A stretch of DNA of 64,000 bases. Origin: Paenibacillus algorifonticola. GTDB lineage: Bacteria > Bacillota > Bacilli > Paenibacillales > Paenibacillaceae. Below the pieces are notes generated by a model. It was given only the letters and a program-made list of their open reading frames with translations. It had not been told where the DNA came from and made no database searches. The stretch lies in NCBI RefSeq assembly GCF_000971975.1, contig NZ_KQ040780.1:148760-212759 (forward strand), written 5' to 3'. The position numbers and the translations under genes were made by a program. This document shows, one piece after another, positions 9,098 to 17,284 of this stretch (position 1 is its first letter; each line of letters opens with the position of its first letter).

Positions 9098-9130
9098 ACA
9101 ACCACTGTCCATGTTAATGGCAGTGGTTGT
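9098..9130 (+). terminator. Terminator of the phosphonate operon
   Basis: A perfect 10-base-pair stem ACAACCACTG / CAGTGGTTGT encloses a loop that can extend pairing with CCAT/ATGG. A T-rich but interrupted run follows. It sits directly after the PHP gene and before the convergent oxidoreductase. Confidence 0.7.
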
Positions 9131-9184
9131 TGTTAGGATGAACAGAAGAAAATGGTGGATTGCCTTGCATTTTCCTCAAGCTGA

Positions 9185-10237
9185 CTACATCACGTTTACC
9201 GCATTGCCGGTTGCAATCGATTCATCTATAGCAAGGGATAGACGAACATCTAGTAAAGCCTCGGATAGCGAATAAAAGCTTTCCCCACTTGCTGCATATA
9301 CCGTCATGCGAGTCAAAATTTCGGCAATAGCAATTTCCTCATCGGATAGCTGGGCAGGATGGTACGGATTGCGATAAAGGCATTCTGATCCTGCCCGCAA
9401 TTCCCGAAGAGAAAGTGGAGCGAGGCTTCCTTCCAAGCCGTCTTGTATTCTTTTAATCGTTATGTCTTCATAGTTATTGGCACCTAAGCTTCGGGTCACC
9501 TCATTATCCCGGATTTCTCCCTTCGAGCCTCGTATTAGAATGCGATTGTGTCGTATTGGCGAAAAATATTGAGAACGTGCGAAGTCAAGAACGGCACTCT
9601 TTCCGTCCCGGAAAGTTAAAATGGAAATATCCTGAATTTCGGTCTCCAGCCGATCTTGCGCGGCTCGTCCTCGATGGGGCACTTCTTGGATCGGAAGCTC
9701 AAAACGTCGCGAAACAATTTGGCAATTGGAATCTGTAACAGAAAGCCACTGTCTAATTAAACTGATTCCATGATAGCCATGTCCCGCCGATACCTGAACG
9801 TGGCGCACTTCTCCTAGACTCCCGGATTGAATCAGGGCTGTTCTGGCTTGATGATGCGGCTGCAAAAGGTATTGCTCGGCGATTTGGATACGAGCGCCTG
9901 ATTGGATGAGCGAGGAAACCAGCTGATAGCCTTCATCATTGAATGCCGGAGGCGTTTCGGCCAGTAGAGGAATGTCCAATAACGCCGCTTCCTTCAGAAC
10001 GTGGGGCATGGAGGCTTTCGAGACGGCCGCAACAAGAAATTCGCAATGTTTTGCCAGCTCCTGCGGTGTTGAATAAAGGGTCACGCCCCATTGATCAGCA
10101 GCATGCTGATATTTAGCCGAATCTCTAACCACGATACCGATTATTTTAAATAAATGCGGCAATTGCTTTGCAATTCGCAAATAGGCTTCCGCTCTCCAGC
10201 CAAATCCGATGATGCCGAAAGGTACAGGTTTTAGCAT
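9185..10237 (-). CDS. Gfo/Idh/MocA-family oxidoreductase
   Basis: A 350-residue NAD(P)-dependent oxidoreductase. The N-terminal Rossmann fold is seen in FGIIGFGWRAEAY, followed by the family's substrate-binding domain. Such enzymes oxidise or reduce sugars, inositols and related polyols; the substrate here cannot be read from the sequence. The motif LLAETPPAF stands where most members have EKP, so the usual catalytic lysine appears replaced (position about 92-97), which may point to a divergent or non-canonical activity. The start has AAAGGAGAG six bases upstream. The gene stands alone, convergent with the phosphonate operon. Confidence 0.82.
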   Translation of the reverse strand: MLKPVPFGIIGFGWRAEAYLRIAKQLPHLFKIIGIVVRDSAKYQHAADQWGVTLYSTPQELAKHCEFLVAAVSKASMPHVLKEAALLDIPLLAETPPAFNDEGYQLVSSLIQSGARIQIAEQYLLQPHHQARTALIQSGSLGEVRHVQVSAGHGYHGISLIRQWLSVTDSNCQIVSRRFELPIQEVPHRGRAAQDRLETEIQDISILTFRDGKSAVLDFARSQYFSPIRHNRILIRGSKGEIRDNEVTRSLGANNYEDITIKRIQDGLEGSLAPLSLRELRAGSECLYRNPYHPAQLSDEEIAIAEILTRMTVYAASGESFYSLSEALLDVRLSLAIDESIATGNAVNVM

Positions 10238-10424
10238 AATTTCTCTCCTTTAGAATAGGCCATAAATTCAATAAACGGACAAGGTGGGAATGCCCGCAGT
10301 TGTCCATTGCTTTTTGAATTGTATTCTTCCGATAGCTATAAGATCAAGTGTCACTAGTGGACGTTCGTTTACTTATCCAAGTTACAGTGTTATATTACAA
10401 GCAACGGAAACATATAATGCAGAA

Positions 10425-10540
10425 AGGAGCCGTGCGCTAACACGACTCCCTTGCAACAGCTGCTTTTAAGGGCAGTAGGCTTTAATCAGGCGTTACGACC
10501 GAAATAGACCGCATTCCTTGACCTGGGGACGGTCTATTTT
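10425..10540 (+). ncRNA. Candidate antitoxin RNA (type I toxin-antitoxin-like, copy A)
   Basis: A transcript is predicted from TATAAT at 10413-10418 to the terminator at 10502-10539. It contains a hairpin around GCCGTGCGCTAACACGAC and the conserved block TTGCAACAGC. The same blocks, in the same order, recur at 39252-39366 next to a second toxin-like ORF. Its 3' end overlaps the 3' end of the opposite-strand toxin ORF, the arrangement known for txpA/ratA and bsrG/SR4 in Bacillus. The -35 region is poor and transcription has not been shown; ends are approximate. Confidence 0.5.
10502..10539. terminator. Bidirectional terminator shared by toxin and antitoxin RNA, copy A
   Basis: A ten-base-pair stem AAATAGACCG / CGGTCTATTT with T-rich flanks in both directions. 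The toxin stop codon (10534-10536, minus strand) lies inside the stem. Confidence 0.65.
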
Positions 10541-10614
10541 CGTTTTTCGGACAGTAGCGCTACGATAAGCAAACCAAAAGTAAGCATAATCATGATTGCT
10601 TCAAATACTGTCAC
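10534..10614 (-). CDS. Putative holin-like type I toxin, copy A (26 residues)
   Basis: Reading from GTG 10614, the peptide is MTVFEAIMIMLTFG followed by LLIVALLSEKRK: one hydrophobic helix and a basic tail. This is the pattern of the small putative holin-like toxin family (TxpA/BsrG-like), which inserts in the membrane. No convincing Shine-Dalgarno precedes the GTG, unlike copy B, so this copy may be poorly translated or decayed. A possible minus-strand promoter lies about 10650-10700. The ORF is too short for routine gene calling. Function is inferred from the peptide pattern and from the duplicated locus. Confidence 0.5.
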   Translation of the reverse strand: MTVFEAIMIMLTFGLLIVALLSEKRK

Positions 10615-10701
10615 AAGGCATAAAACAATACCTATAAGTTTAATAAGAATAGTAATATTTAAATATAACACAGTGTGTAATTAGAAATCAACTAGAAAAG
10701 C

Positions 10702-10730
10702 TTGTTTTTTTATCCTTTTTAGATTATAGT
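10702..10730 (+). promoter_or_regulatory. Promoter of the methionine-rich gene
   Basis: TTGTTT (10702-10707) and TATAGT (10725-10730) are separated by 17 bases. Transcription would start near 10737, which cuts into the first GGAGG at 10734-10738 and favours the second ribosome site (GGAGGTGA, 10763-10770) and the ATG at 10776. Confidence 0.5.
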
Positions 10731-10775
10731 TAGGGAGGAAAATAAATGATGAATTTGAAAGTGGAGGTGAAAACA

Positions 10776-10973
10776 ATGACAACAAACATGATGATGATGA
10801 TGTGTATGGAAGAAATGATGTGCAAAATGAAATGCATGAAAATGATGATGGATTCCATGGACAGCAAAGAAATGATGGACAGCGACATGATGATGTCCAA
10901 GATGCAAGAGTGCGACGAAATGATGACGGGTATGATGGCTATGATGCGCGACAAAAAGGAAATGATGGCCTAA
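10776..10973 (+). CDS. Methionine-rich microprotein of unknown function
   Basis: A 65-residue protein in which 29 residues are Met (45%), with 4 Cys and many Asp, Glu and Lys. It starts MTTNMMMMMCMEEMM, and MM or MMM recurs every few residues along the whole chain. Shine-Dalgarno GGAGGTGA lies five bases before ATG 10776. An upstream in-frame ATG at 10746 also has GGAGG but may precede the transcript. There is no signal peptide or membrane segment. I do not recognise the family. Met- and Cys-rich proteins can bind Cu(I) or Ag(I), or act as scavengers of oxidants; either is only a hypothesis here. A terminator follows, so it is a single-gene unit. Confidence 0.8.
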   Translation: MTTNMMMMMCMEEMMCKMKCMKMMMDSMDSKEMMDSDMMMSKMQECDEMMTGMMAMMRDKKEMMA

Positions 10974-11005
10974 GCCTCACAGGTCCAGTCCTTATATAAG
11001 TTAGC

Positions 11006-11034
11006 GGCATAGCAGACAACTGCTTGCCTTTTTT
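11006..11034 (+). terminator. Terminator after the methionine-rich gene
   Basis: GGCATAGCAG and CTGCTTGCC pair around an ACAA loop with one bulge, followed by six T and a further T-rich run. Confidence 0.8.
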
Positions 11035-11062
11035 ATTTTTAGCTCAAATATTCGTCTAATCG

Positions 11063-11380
11063 CTAGGCTTGCTTGATTTGTTTTGCTAGATTAACTCTTC
11101 TAAGCTTCAGGCTCCACAGCTGTTCCTCTATATTTAAATCCCCTTTAAATGCGCTATTGCGCAGCTGCTCATAAATGACCAGCATTTGTCGAAGTACCTC
11201 ATCATACTGACGCCACAACTGCTCTTTAACCACTTCTTCCGAAGGATAGCTCGGTACATTCATTTCCTTCAAAGCAGCTACAAGCTCAGCTTGCCATTCC
11301 TGATCCCCGATTTGTATGGCATAATTGATTAAATCCAAATGGTCATTGATCCAAATTTGAGTGTGCGCTTCTACTGTCAT
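11063..11380 (-). CDS. Conserved-looking hypothetical protein
   Basis: A 105-residue, mostly helical, soluble protein with many Gln, Glu and Leu (for example VKEQLWRQYDEVLRQ). No known motif is recognised. GGGGAG lies nine bases before the ATG. It stands alone on the minus strand between the methionine-rich gene and the YesN-like regulator. Codon use and a clear ribosome site support a real gene; function unknown. Confidence 0.65.
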   Translation of the reverse strand: MTVEAHTQIWINDHLDLINYAIQIGDQEWQAELVAALKEMNVPSYPSEEVVKEQLWRQYDEVLRQMLVIYEQLRNSAFKGDLNIEEQLWSLKLRRVNLAKQIKQA

Positions 11381-11722
11381 GTCCGTTATCTCCCCGCTTT
11401 AGTTATATACCAAGTATTATACTCGGTTTGATTGGTTAATCAACCTTTTTTCAAAAATAATTTATGGAGCAGGAACCATCAACAGCTCCGCACAGCCGCC
11501 ACGACAACTCCGGCTAAACTCCTTTAATCCGCTAAGTAAATGCTAAACTTTTTTGGGGTCAAAAAGCGCAATCCTCGCTCTTATAATTAATTGTAAGCGA
11601 TTACGATTAATCCATACGAACCAACCGCCTGCAATTTTCCAGTTATTTTATACTTTGAGGAAGGAATACCAAGCGAAGCTTGCGAAATATAGAGGTTCAT
11701 TAGAAAAGGGGGAGGAAGCCGA
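11381..11722. other. Intergenic region before the YesN-like regulator
   Basis: No gene is seen. The right half contains a TATAAT and a candidate cre site (described separately). The left half holds a short A/T-rich segment that would include the promoter of the minus-strand gene. Confidence 0.5.
11582..11605 (+). promoter_or_regulatory. Promoter -10 with candidate CcpA (cre) site
   Basis: TATAAT at 11582-11587 is followed by TGTAAGCGATTACG (11592-11605). This fits the Bacillus cre consensus TGWAANCGNTNWCA at all but the last base. A cre just downstream of the start point would give roadblock repression by CcpA when preferred sugars are present. A convincing -35 is not seen. Confidence 0.45.
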
Positions 11723-13327
11723 ATGTACAAGGTGCTGCTTGTGGATGATGAAATATTTGTCCGCAGGGGACTGATGAATTTAATGGATTGGAAAGCATTA
11801 GGCTACGAAATATGCGGTGAGGCAGAAAATGGAGCGGAAGCGCTGAAGCAGATCGAGCGGCTTAAGCCGGATGTGGTTATGGCGGATATTCGGATGCCGA
11901 TGCTCGATGGTCTGGAATTGATTCGGGCAGTGGCGGAAAAGCAGCAGGAAAGCCCGGCCTTCATTATCGTAAGCGGCTTTCACGATTTTCATTACGCCCA
12001 GCAGGCGCTGCGTTACGGGGTCCATGACTATATATTGAAGCCGATCGATGAGGGCGAGCTTGCGGCAACACTGAAGAAGCTGACCGGAACGCTCGCTCTC
12101 AAGCGTATTGCAAGCCTGACGGGCGACAAGCTGGCTGCTGACTCTATTTTTGAAACGTTGGTGAAAGGGAGCTTTAAGGAAGAGGACATTCGAGCATTAT
12201 GCTCGGCCCTTGAGCTTGAGGAGGCTGGCATGTACGTTTATGTGCTGGCGGAGCTGCATCTAGGTGCGGCTGAGGAACGGGCTGCTGGAGCCAAAGGCGT
12301 GACAGCAAAGGAAGTTGCAACCGCTTGCCAGGCGGCTGTTCGCCATGTCCAATCGCTGGGCAAGGAGCGGGAACCGCAAGGCGTTCTCACCTATGAGCAG
12401 CAGAAGGGGCTGTATGGCTGCCTGCTGCATATGAACAGCTTGCTATCGGGCGATTCCGATGAGCATTATATTTTTCGCCGCTTGCACAGCACCTTGGAAG
12501 AGCAGTTGAGGCTTCCGGTCACTTTGTATGTGGGAGATAAAGTCGAGCGGCTGCAGCATATCAAAGAGTCTTACCGTGCGGCGAATGAAGCGTTAGCCTA
12601 TAAATTTGCCGAAGCGGACCAAGCTATTGTGCATGCGAGCCGTGTACAGGGAACGCCGCTGTATTATTTTGATATGGAGGCAGGGCTGTACAGCAGACTG
12701 ATTGAGAAGGTGGAGGAAAATAAACCGGAGCAATATGCCGCTGACATCGACCTGCTGTTTCAGGCGTTTCGCGAGAAACGTTTTGCTCCCGATGCTGTAT
12801 CGAATGCGATGGTGCGGTTCGTCATCGGCATCATAAATATTATTCGCAAAATGAACGGGGATGAAAAGCGGCTGGCGCAGCTTCCCGCCATGATGAATTG
12901 GCAGCAGCAGGGCACACGCTTGTCCGATTTGAAGCAGCTGTTTCTCGCTTTTACGAACGAGGCATCTGCCTACATCGCTTTGCTTCGCAGCGAGCAATCC
13001 AAAGGCGGAATTGAGAAGGTCAAAAAATACATTGAAGCCAACTATAACGAAAATATTAGCCTGAAGGGGCTGGCTGGCAAGTTTTATATAAACTCTGTCT
13101 ATTTGGGGCAGCTGTTCCGCAAAACCTATGGCGTCTATTTCAATGAATATTTGCTGAGCATTCGGGTCAGGGAAGCGAAGAAGCTGCTGCGGCAAACCGA
13201 TATGCGCATGTATGAGGTGGCGGAGAAGGTAGGCTTCCAGAACGCGGACTATTTTGTGACCCAGTTTGAGAAGCTGGAGAAGGTCACTCCAACCGACTAT
13301 CGCAACGGCCTGTTTGGCAAATCATAA
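11723..13327 (+). CDS. YesN-type response regulator (receiver + AraC DNA-binding domain)
   Basis: A 534-residue regulator. The receiver domain has VDDE at residues 8-11, phospho-acceptor D55 in VVMADIRMPM and the conserved lysine in YILKPI. The middle region is variable, and an AraC-type double helix-turn-helix occupies the last 100 residues (ISLKGLAGKFYINSVYLGQL and VAEKVGFQNADYF). It is the partner of the next gene's sensor kinase and most likely activates the adjacent importer at 15564-19199. Start ATG 11723 has GGGGGAGG upstream. A candidate cre lies in its promoter region. Confidence 0.9.
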   Translation: MYKVLLVDDEIFVRRGLMNLMDWKALGYEICGEAENGAEALKQIERLKPDVVMADIRMPMLDGLELIRAVAEKQQESPAFIIVSGFHDFHYAQQALRYGVHDYILKPIDEGELAATLKKLTGTLALKRIASLTGDKLAADSIFETLVKGSFKEEDIRALCSALELEEAGMYVYVLAELHLGAAEERAAGAKGVTAKEVATACQAAVRHVQSLGKEREPQGVLTYEQQKGLYGCLLHMNSLLSGDSDEHYIFRRLHSTLEEQLRLPVTLYVGDKVERLQHIKESYRAANEALAYKFAEADQAIVHASRVQGTPLYYFDMEAGLYSRLIEKVEENKPEQYAADIDLLFQAFREKRFAPDAVSNAMVRFVIGIINIIRKMNGDEKRLAQLPAMMNWQQQGTRLSDLKQLFLAFTNEASAYIALLRSEQSKGGIEKVKKYIEANYNENISLKGLAGKFYINSVYLGQLFRKTYGVYFNEYLLSIRVREAKKLLRQTDMRMYEVAEKVGFQNADYFVTQFEKLEKVTPTDYRNGLFGKS

Positions 13328-13348
13328 ACGGATGGAGGCGGCAGGTGG

Positions 13349-15076
13349 ATGCACCTATTAAATCATTTGAAATTGCGGGATAAGCTGCTCCTTATGTACA
13401 TATGCTCCGTGTTTATTCCGATCGTACTGACGAACGTCATCTTTTACAATGTGACCACAAACAACATCAAAAACCAGAAGACGCGCGATGCGGACATGGT
13501 TTTGGAGCAATTGCAGCGGGAGGTGCGATCCGTCATTGATGAGGCGGCGGGCATCTCCTATTTATATTATATCGATCCGCTGCTGAACGAGCATTTGGAC
13601 CACACGTACACGTCAAAGCTGGAATATGTGGAAGCGTTTACGGATGTGAAAAGCGTATTTATGAAGTCGGCGCAAGCCTACTCTACGATTAGCTCGACAG
13701 TCATTTATACGGATAATCCGACGGTGCTTGCCTCCGGGCAGATTTTGCCGCTTGATGATACGGCTGTCGAAGCCGACTGGTATGCCCAGTTCAATCAGAC
13801 GAGCGCTTCTTATCCCGTTCTCATTCATAGCGGAGATACGATCAGTCTTATTCAGCGTTTGAATAATGTCGGAGACGGGAGATACAACAGCCTGATCAAA
13901 AGCGATTTGAATATGGCGACCTTCAGGCAGCTGTTTGCCGGAATAGGTTTTGAAGGGAGCATGTATTTCGTCAACGCTAATGGGACGATTCATTATACGA
14001 ATGAGGCGGGGGTGGACTGGGAGGCTGGGACGCTGCGGCTGGAGCAGATGACGATGCCTGAAAAATCAATTGCTTTCGATAAGCCGTATACGAACAACAA
14101 TTATTTAAACGGCTGGCGGCTGTATGGCGTCATGGACGAGAAGGTGATTTTGCAGGAGGTACGCAAGTCAGGCACCTTCATTTTATTTTTGGCTTGCATA
14201 AACATTGTCGTCCCGTCGTTGATTATTGCCGCCATTTCACGATCCATCCATGTCAGGCTGGTTCGTATTTTAAGACATATGAAAAAGGTGAAAAACCAGC
14301 ATTTCGAGACGATTCCTTTCGAGGAATCACGCGATGAGATCGGGCAATTGACGGGCGAATTCAACCGAATGACGATGCGGATTGATAATTTAATTAACGA
14401 CGTCTATATGGCGGATATTCAGAAAAAGGATTTGGAAATCCGCCAGCGACAAGCGCAGCTCCATGCCCTTCACAGCCAGATCAACCCGCATTTCCTCTTT
14501 AATGCGCTGGAGACGATCCGCATGCGCAGCTTAATGAAGGGGGAAACGGAGACGGCACGGACGATCCATTCGATGGCCAAAATATTCCGCAAGTCGATTA
14601 CATGGAAGCGGAGCTGGGTGTCGGTTCGCGAGGAGCTGGAGCTGATTGAATGTTTTCTGGACATTCAGAAATACCGTTTCGGCGACAAGCTGCAATATCA
14701 ATTGACGGTCGAGGATGCGGTATACGAGCATACGATTCCTAAAATGACCTTTCTTCCCTTTGTCGAAAATGCCAGCATTCATGGCATTGAGAGCTCGCCG
14801 GGCATCGGTTTGATTGCGCTGCATATTGGTTATGAGGATGGCCGAATTTTGTTCCGTCTGACGGACAATGGGATCGGTATGCCAGAGGACAAGCTGGGCG
14901 AGTTGATGCAATATTTGCAGGAGGACGGGGCGATGGGCGACAACGTAGGCATGAAAAATGTTTATACCCGGCTCAAGCTATGCTATAAAGACGCCTTCGA
15001 TTTCACCCTCCGCAGTGAGTCTGGCTCAGGCACCACCATAGAGCTCCGCCTCCCGGTAATGGAGAAGGGAGCGTAG
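13349..15076 (+). CDS. YesM-type sensor histidine kinase
   Basis: A 575-residue membrane sensor. One transmembrane helix lies near residues 12-32 and a second near 275-295, bounding an extracellular sensor domain. A HAMP region follows (ESRDEIGQLTGEFNRMT). The His_kinase domain has the phospho-accepting histidine in LHSQINPHFLFNALETIRMR, and the ATPase has the N-box LPFVENASIHG and G-box DNGIGMPEDK. It starts 21 bases after the regulator. The ribosome site is modest (GGAGG about 12 bases upstream). It probably senses an extracellular sugar or the state of the binding protein. Confidence 0.9.
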   Translation: MHLLNHLKLRDKLLLMYICSVFIPIVLTNVIFYNVTTNNIKNQKTRDADMVLEQLQREVRSVIDEAAGISYLYYIDPLLNEHLDHTYTSKLEYVEAFTDVKSVFMKSAQAYSTISSTVIYTDNPTVLASGQILPLDDTAVEADWYAQFNQTSASYPVLIHSGDTISLIQRLNNVGDGRYNSLIKSDLNMATFRQLFAGIGFEGSMYFVNANGTIHYTNEAGVDWEAGTLRLEQMTMPEKSIAFDKPYTNNNYLNGWRLYGVMDEKVILQEVRKSGTFILFLACINIVVPSLIIAAISRSIHVRLVRILRHMKKVKNQHFETIPFEESRDEIGQLTGEFNRMTMRIDNLINDVYMADIQKKDLEIRQRQAQLHALHSQINPHFLFNALETIRMRSLMKGETETARTIHSMAKIFRKSITWKRSWVSVREELELIECFLDIQKYRFGDKLQYQLTVEDAVYEHTIPKMTFLPFVENASIHGIESSPGIGLIALHIGYEDGRILFRLTDNGIGMPEDKLGELMQYLQEDGAMGDNVGMKNVYTRLKLCYKDAFDFTLRSESGSGTTIELRLPVMEKGA

Positions 15077-15167
15077 CAAGCTGAGCACACGTAGTAGGCT
15101 GAGCAGCGGTAATGCATAATGCGAAAAGTGTCTGAGGAAGCCAAGCAGAAGGCTTCCCAACTAAGAG

Positions 15168-15200
15168 GAGAGTTATTGCTAACAGATAGCAATAACTCTC
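15168..15200 (+). terminator. Strong hairpin after the two-component operon
   Basis: A perfect 13-base-pair stem GAGAGTTATTGCT / AGCAATAACTCTC with a 7-base loop. Only a short T-rich tail (tgatcttta) follows, so termination may be partial. Confidence 0.65.
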
Positions 15201-15265
15201 TGATCTTTAGCTAGAGAGGGGCGGAATAGGGAGGCCCCGCCCTCGGTTCCCTCCCACTAAGGGAG

Positions 15266-15427
15266 GTGAACAAGGGGTGAAGCGGATGTGAAAGGTTTGG
15301 GTGGAGAAGCGATAGCGTTCGCTTTTGCGCCTGAAATTTAACCGCTTGAGCGGTCCAATTGAAAAATTTCAGGCGGAATGGCGATCGGAGCCCAAACCTT
15401 TCGCGCAGCGCAGCCCCAATGTTCACC
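15266..15427. repeat. Long nested inverted repeat (MITE- or REP-like)
   Basis: Three nested palindromic layers are visible. GTGAACA and GAAAGGTTTGGG on the left pair with CCCAAACCTTTC and TGTTCAC on the right; CGCCTGAAATTT pairs with AAATTTCAGGCG; the centre is ACCGCTTGAGCGGT. The element is about 160 bases, non-coding, and located between the kinase and the binding-protein gene. A further GGGGC/GCCCC hairpin lies just to its left. The structure resembles dispersed miniature elements, but copy number cannot be judged from one window. Confidence 0.6.
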
Positions 15428-15563
15428 CGATCCTGCTCTTCACCCGACCTATAGTTTTCACAGTATAAGCTAAAGTTTATAGGGTAACGCAGCCCCCGCT
15501 CGCGATTTACAATGAAAGTGCTTACAAAAAATGAACCAATAGAGTGAAAGGGGTCATACCAAC

Positions 15564-17258
15564 ATGGTCAAAAACAAGCTTTGGACAATGGGACTGGCAG
15601 CGATGCTGTCCGTTGCAATGATCGGATGCAGCAGCAACAGCGGTAATTCAGGCAATGCTGGCAATACGTCAAGCAGTCCGGCATCCTCCTCGGAAGCAGC
15701 GGGCGAGCAGGAGCCCGTCACCTTCACGTATTACGGTTTTGCCGCTAACAAAGATACGCTTGCAAGTGAGACGGTCATCGGCAAGGAGCTGCAAAAGCAG
15801 ACCGGCGTTGATTTCAAAATGGAGTTTATCGTCGGTGACGGAAAAACGAAATCCGGCGTTATGATCGCCAGCGGCGACTATCCCGATGTCATCGTGCCAG
15901 ATGGCGAAATTGATAAGCTGATGGATGCTGGCGCCTTCATTCCGCTGGATGATTTAATCGAGAAATACGGGCCGAATATTAAGCGCGTATATGGGCCTTA
16001 TATGGATAAATTCAAGCAGGCCGACGGCAAAATCTATCATCTTCCTTTTTCCGCGAACCAAGGCTATATTGGCGATCCGGGCATTAGCCAAGGCGCATTT
16101 TGGATGCAGCGTTCTGTCTTGAAGGAATTCGGCTATCCGAAAATTAAGACGCTGGATGAATATTTTGACCTGATCAAGCAGTATCAGGAGAAGTATCCGC
16201 AGATTGATGGCAAGGATACGGTGGGCTTCGTTATTTTCGCGGGCGTATCTGACAACTTCTTTACGCTGACGAACCCTTCGATGCATCTGGCAGGTTATCC
16301 AAACGACGGCGGCGTGCTCGTTGATATGAATACGCATGATGCTAAAACCTATCAAGCAAGCGAATACGAGAAACGCTGGATTCAGAAGCTGAATGAGGTG
16401 AATGCCGAGGGGCTGTTTGATCCGGAATCTTTCACCGCGAACAAGGATCAATATTTGGCGAAGCTGACCTCCGGCCGTGTGCTCGGTTATTTCAACTACG
16501 GCTGGCAGGTTGGAGATGCAACGAACAATTTGAAAACAGCGGGCATTGACGAGAAACGCTACACCCCGCTGCCAATCGTATTCGATCAAAATACGAAGGA
16601 TCAATATGTGGATCCACCTGCCTTCGTCAACAACCGCGGCATCGGCATTTCGGTTAATGCGAAGGACCCAGTACGCATTATCCAATACTTTGACAATATG
16701 CTCACGGAAGAAAATCAGATTCTCGTGCAATGGGGCATCAAAGACCAAAATTACAGCGTTGATGCAAACGGGCGTTTTATTATGAACGAGCAGCAAATCA
16801 GCGAGCGTAATGACACGGAGTTCACACGCAAATTCGGTTGGTCCTATTTCCAATACAACTGGCCGCGTTACGGCAATAACTCGCTGCTGGCGGATGGCAA
16901 TTCCTATGCGGTAGGCAATCAACCGGAGGTCGCTTATGCGGGCTATACGGAAGGGGATAAGGCGATTTTGGATGCGTACGGCGTGAAGACGTTTGCTGAA
17001 ATGTTTGCTTTGCCGGACGAGCGGCCATGGTACCCCGCTTGGAGCATTAACAAAGGCCAAGGCACGCCGGAGCAGATTTTTGAACAGAAGAGCAGCGATA
17101 TCGCGAAAAAATATTTGCCTAAGCTCGTGCTCGCTGATCCGGCGCAATTCGATTCCATCTGGAGCGAATATACGGCTGAATTCGGCAAGCTGGATTCCGC
17201 AAGCTATGAGTCATTCATAACGAAAATCGTCAAGGAGCGCGTAGCAGGCAATTGGTAG
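15564..17258 (+). CDS. ABC transporter substrate-binding lipoprotein (LplA-like)
   Basis: A 564-residue extracellular binding protein with a lipobox (AMIGC, Cys22) and a Ser/Asn/Gly-rich linker. Size and motifs fit the large LplA-type binders found beside YesN/YesM systems, which usually take up oligosaccharides derived from plant polysaccharides. AAAGGGG lies upstream of ATG 15564. Two permease genes follow; no ATPase is present, as is usual for this class, where a shared MsmX-type ATPase is used. Ligand unknown. Confidence 0.88.
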   Translation: MVKNKLWTMGLAAMLSVAMIGCSSNSGNSGNAGNTSSSPASSSEAAGEQEPVTFTYYGFAANKDTLASETVIGKELQKQTGVDFKMEFIVGDGKTKSGVMIASGDYPDVIVPDGEIDKLMDAGAFIPLDDLIEKYGPNIKRVYGPYMDKFKQADGKIYHLPFSANQGYIGDPGISQGAFWMQRSVLKEFGYPKIKTLDEYFDLIKQYQEKYPQIDGKDTVGFVIFAGVSDNFFTLTNPSMHLAGYPNDGGVLVDMNTHDAKTYQASEYEKRWIQKLNEVNAEGLFDPESFTANKDQYLAKLTSGRVLGYFNYGWQVGDATNNLKTAGIDEKRYTPLPIVFDQNTKDQYVDPPAFVNNRGIGISVNAKDPVRIIQYFDNMLTEENQILVQWGIKDQNYSVDANGRFIMNEQQISERNDTEFTRKFGWSYFQYNWPRYGNNSLLADGNSYAVGNQPEVAYAGYTEGDKAILDAYGVKTFAEMFALPDERPWYPAWSINKGQGTPEQIFEQKSSDIAKKYLPKLVLADPAQFDSIWSEYTAEFGKLDSASYESFITKIVKERVAGNW

Positions 17259-17284
17259 ACGGTTAGAGAGAGGAGAATTTTCAG

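Noticed and set aside
10284..10469. A 61-codon plus-strand frame
   Set aside because: No ribosome site, unnatural composition, and overlap with the antitoxin-like RNA.
10719..10954. His-rich and Ile-rich frames on the minus strand
   Set aside because: They are the complement of ATG-rich codons of the methionine-rich gene (ATG reads CAT, His) and have no ribosome site.
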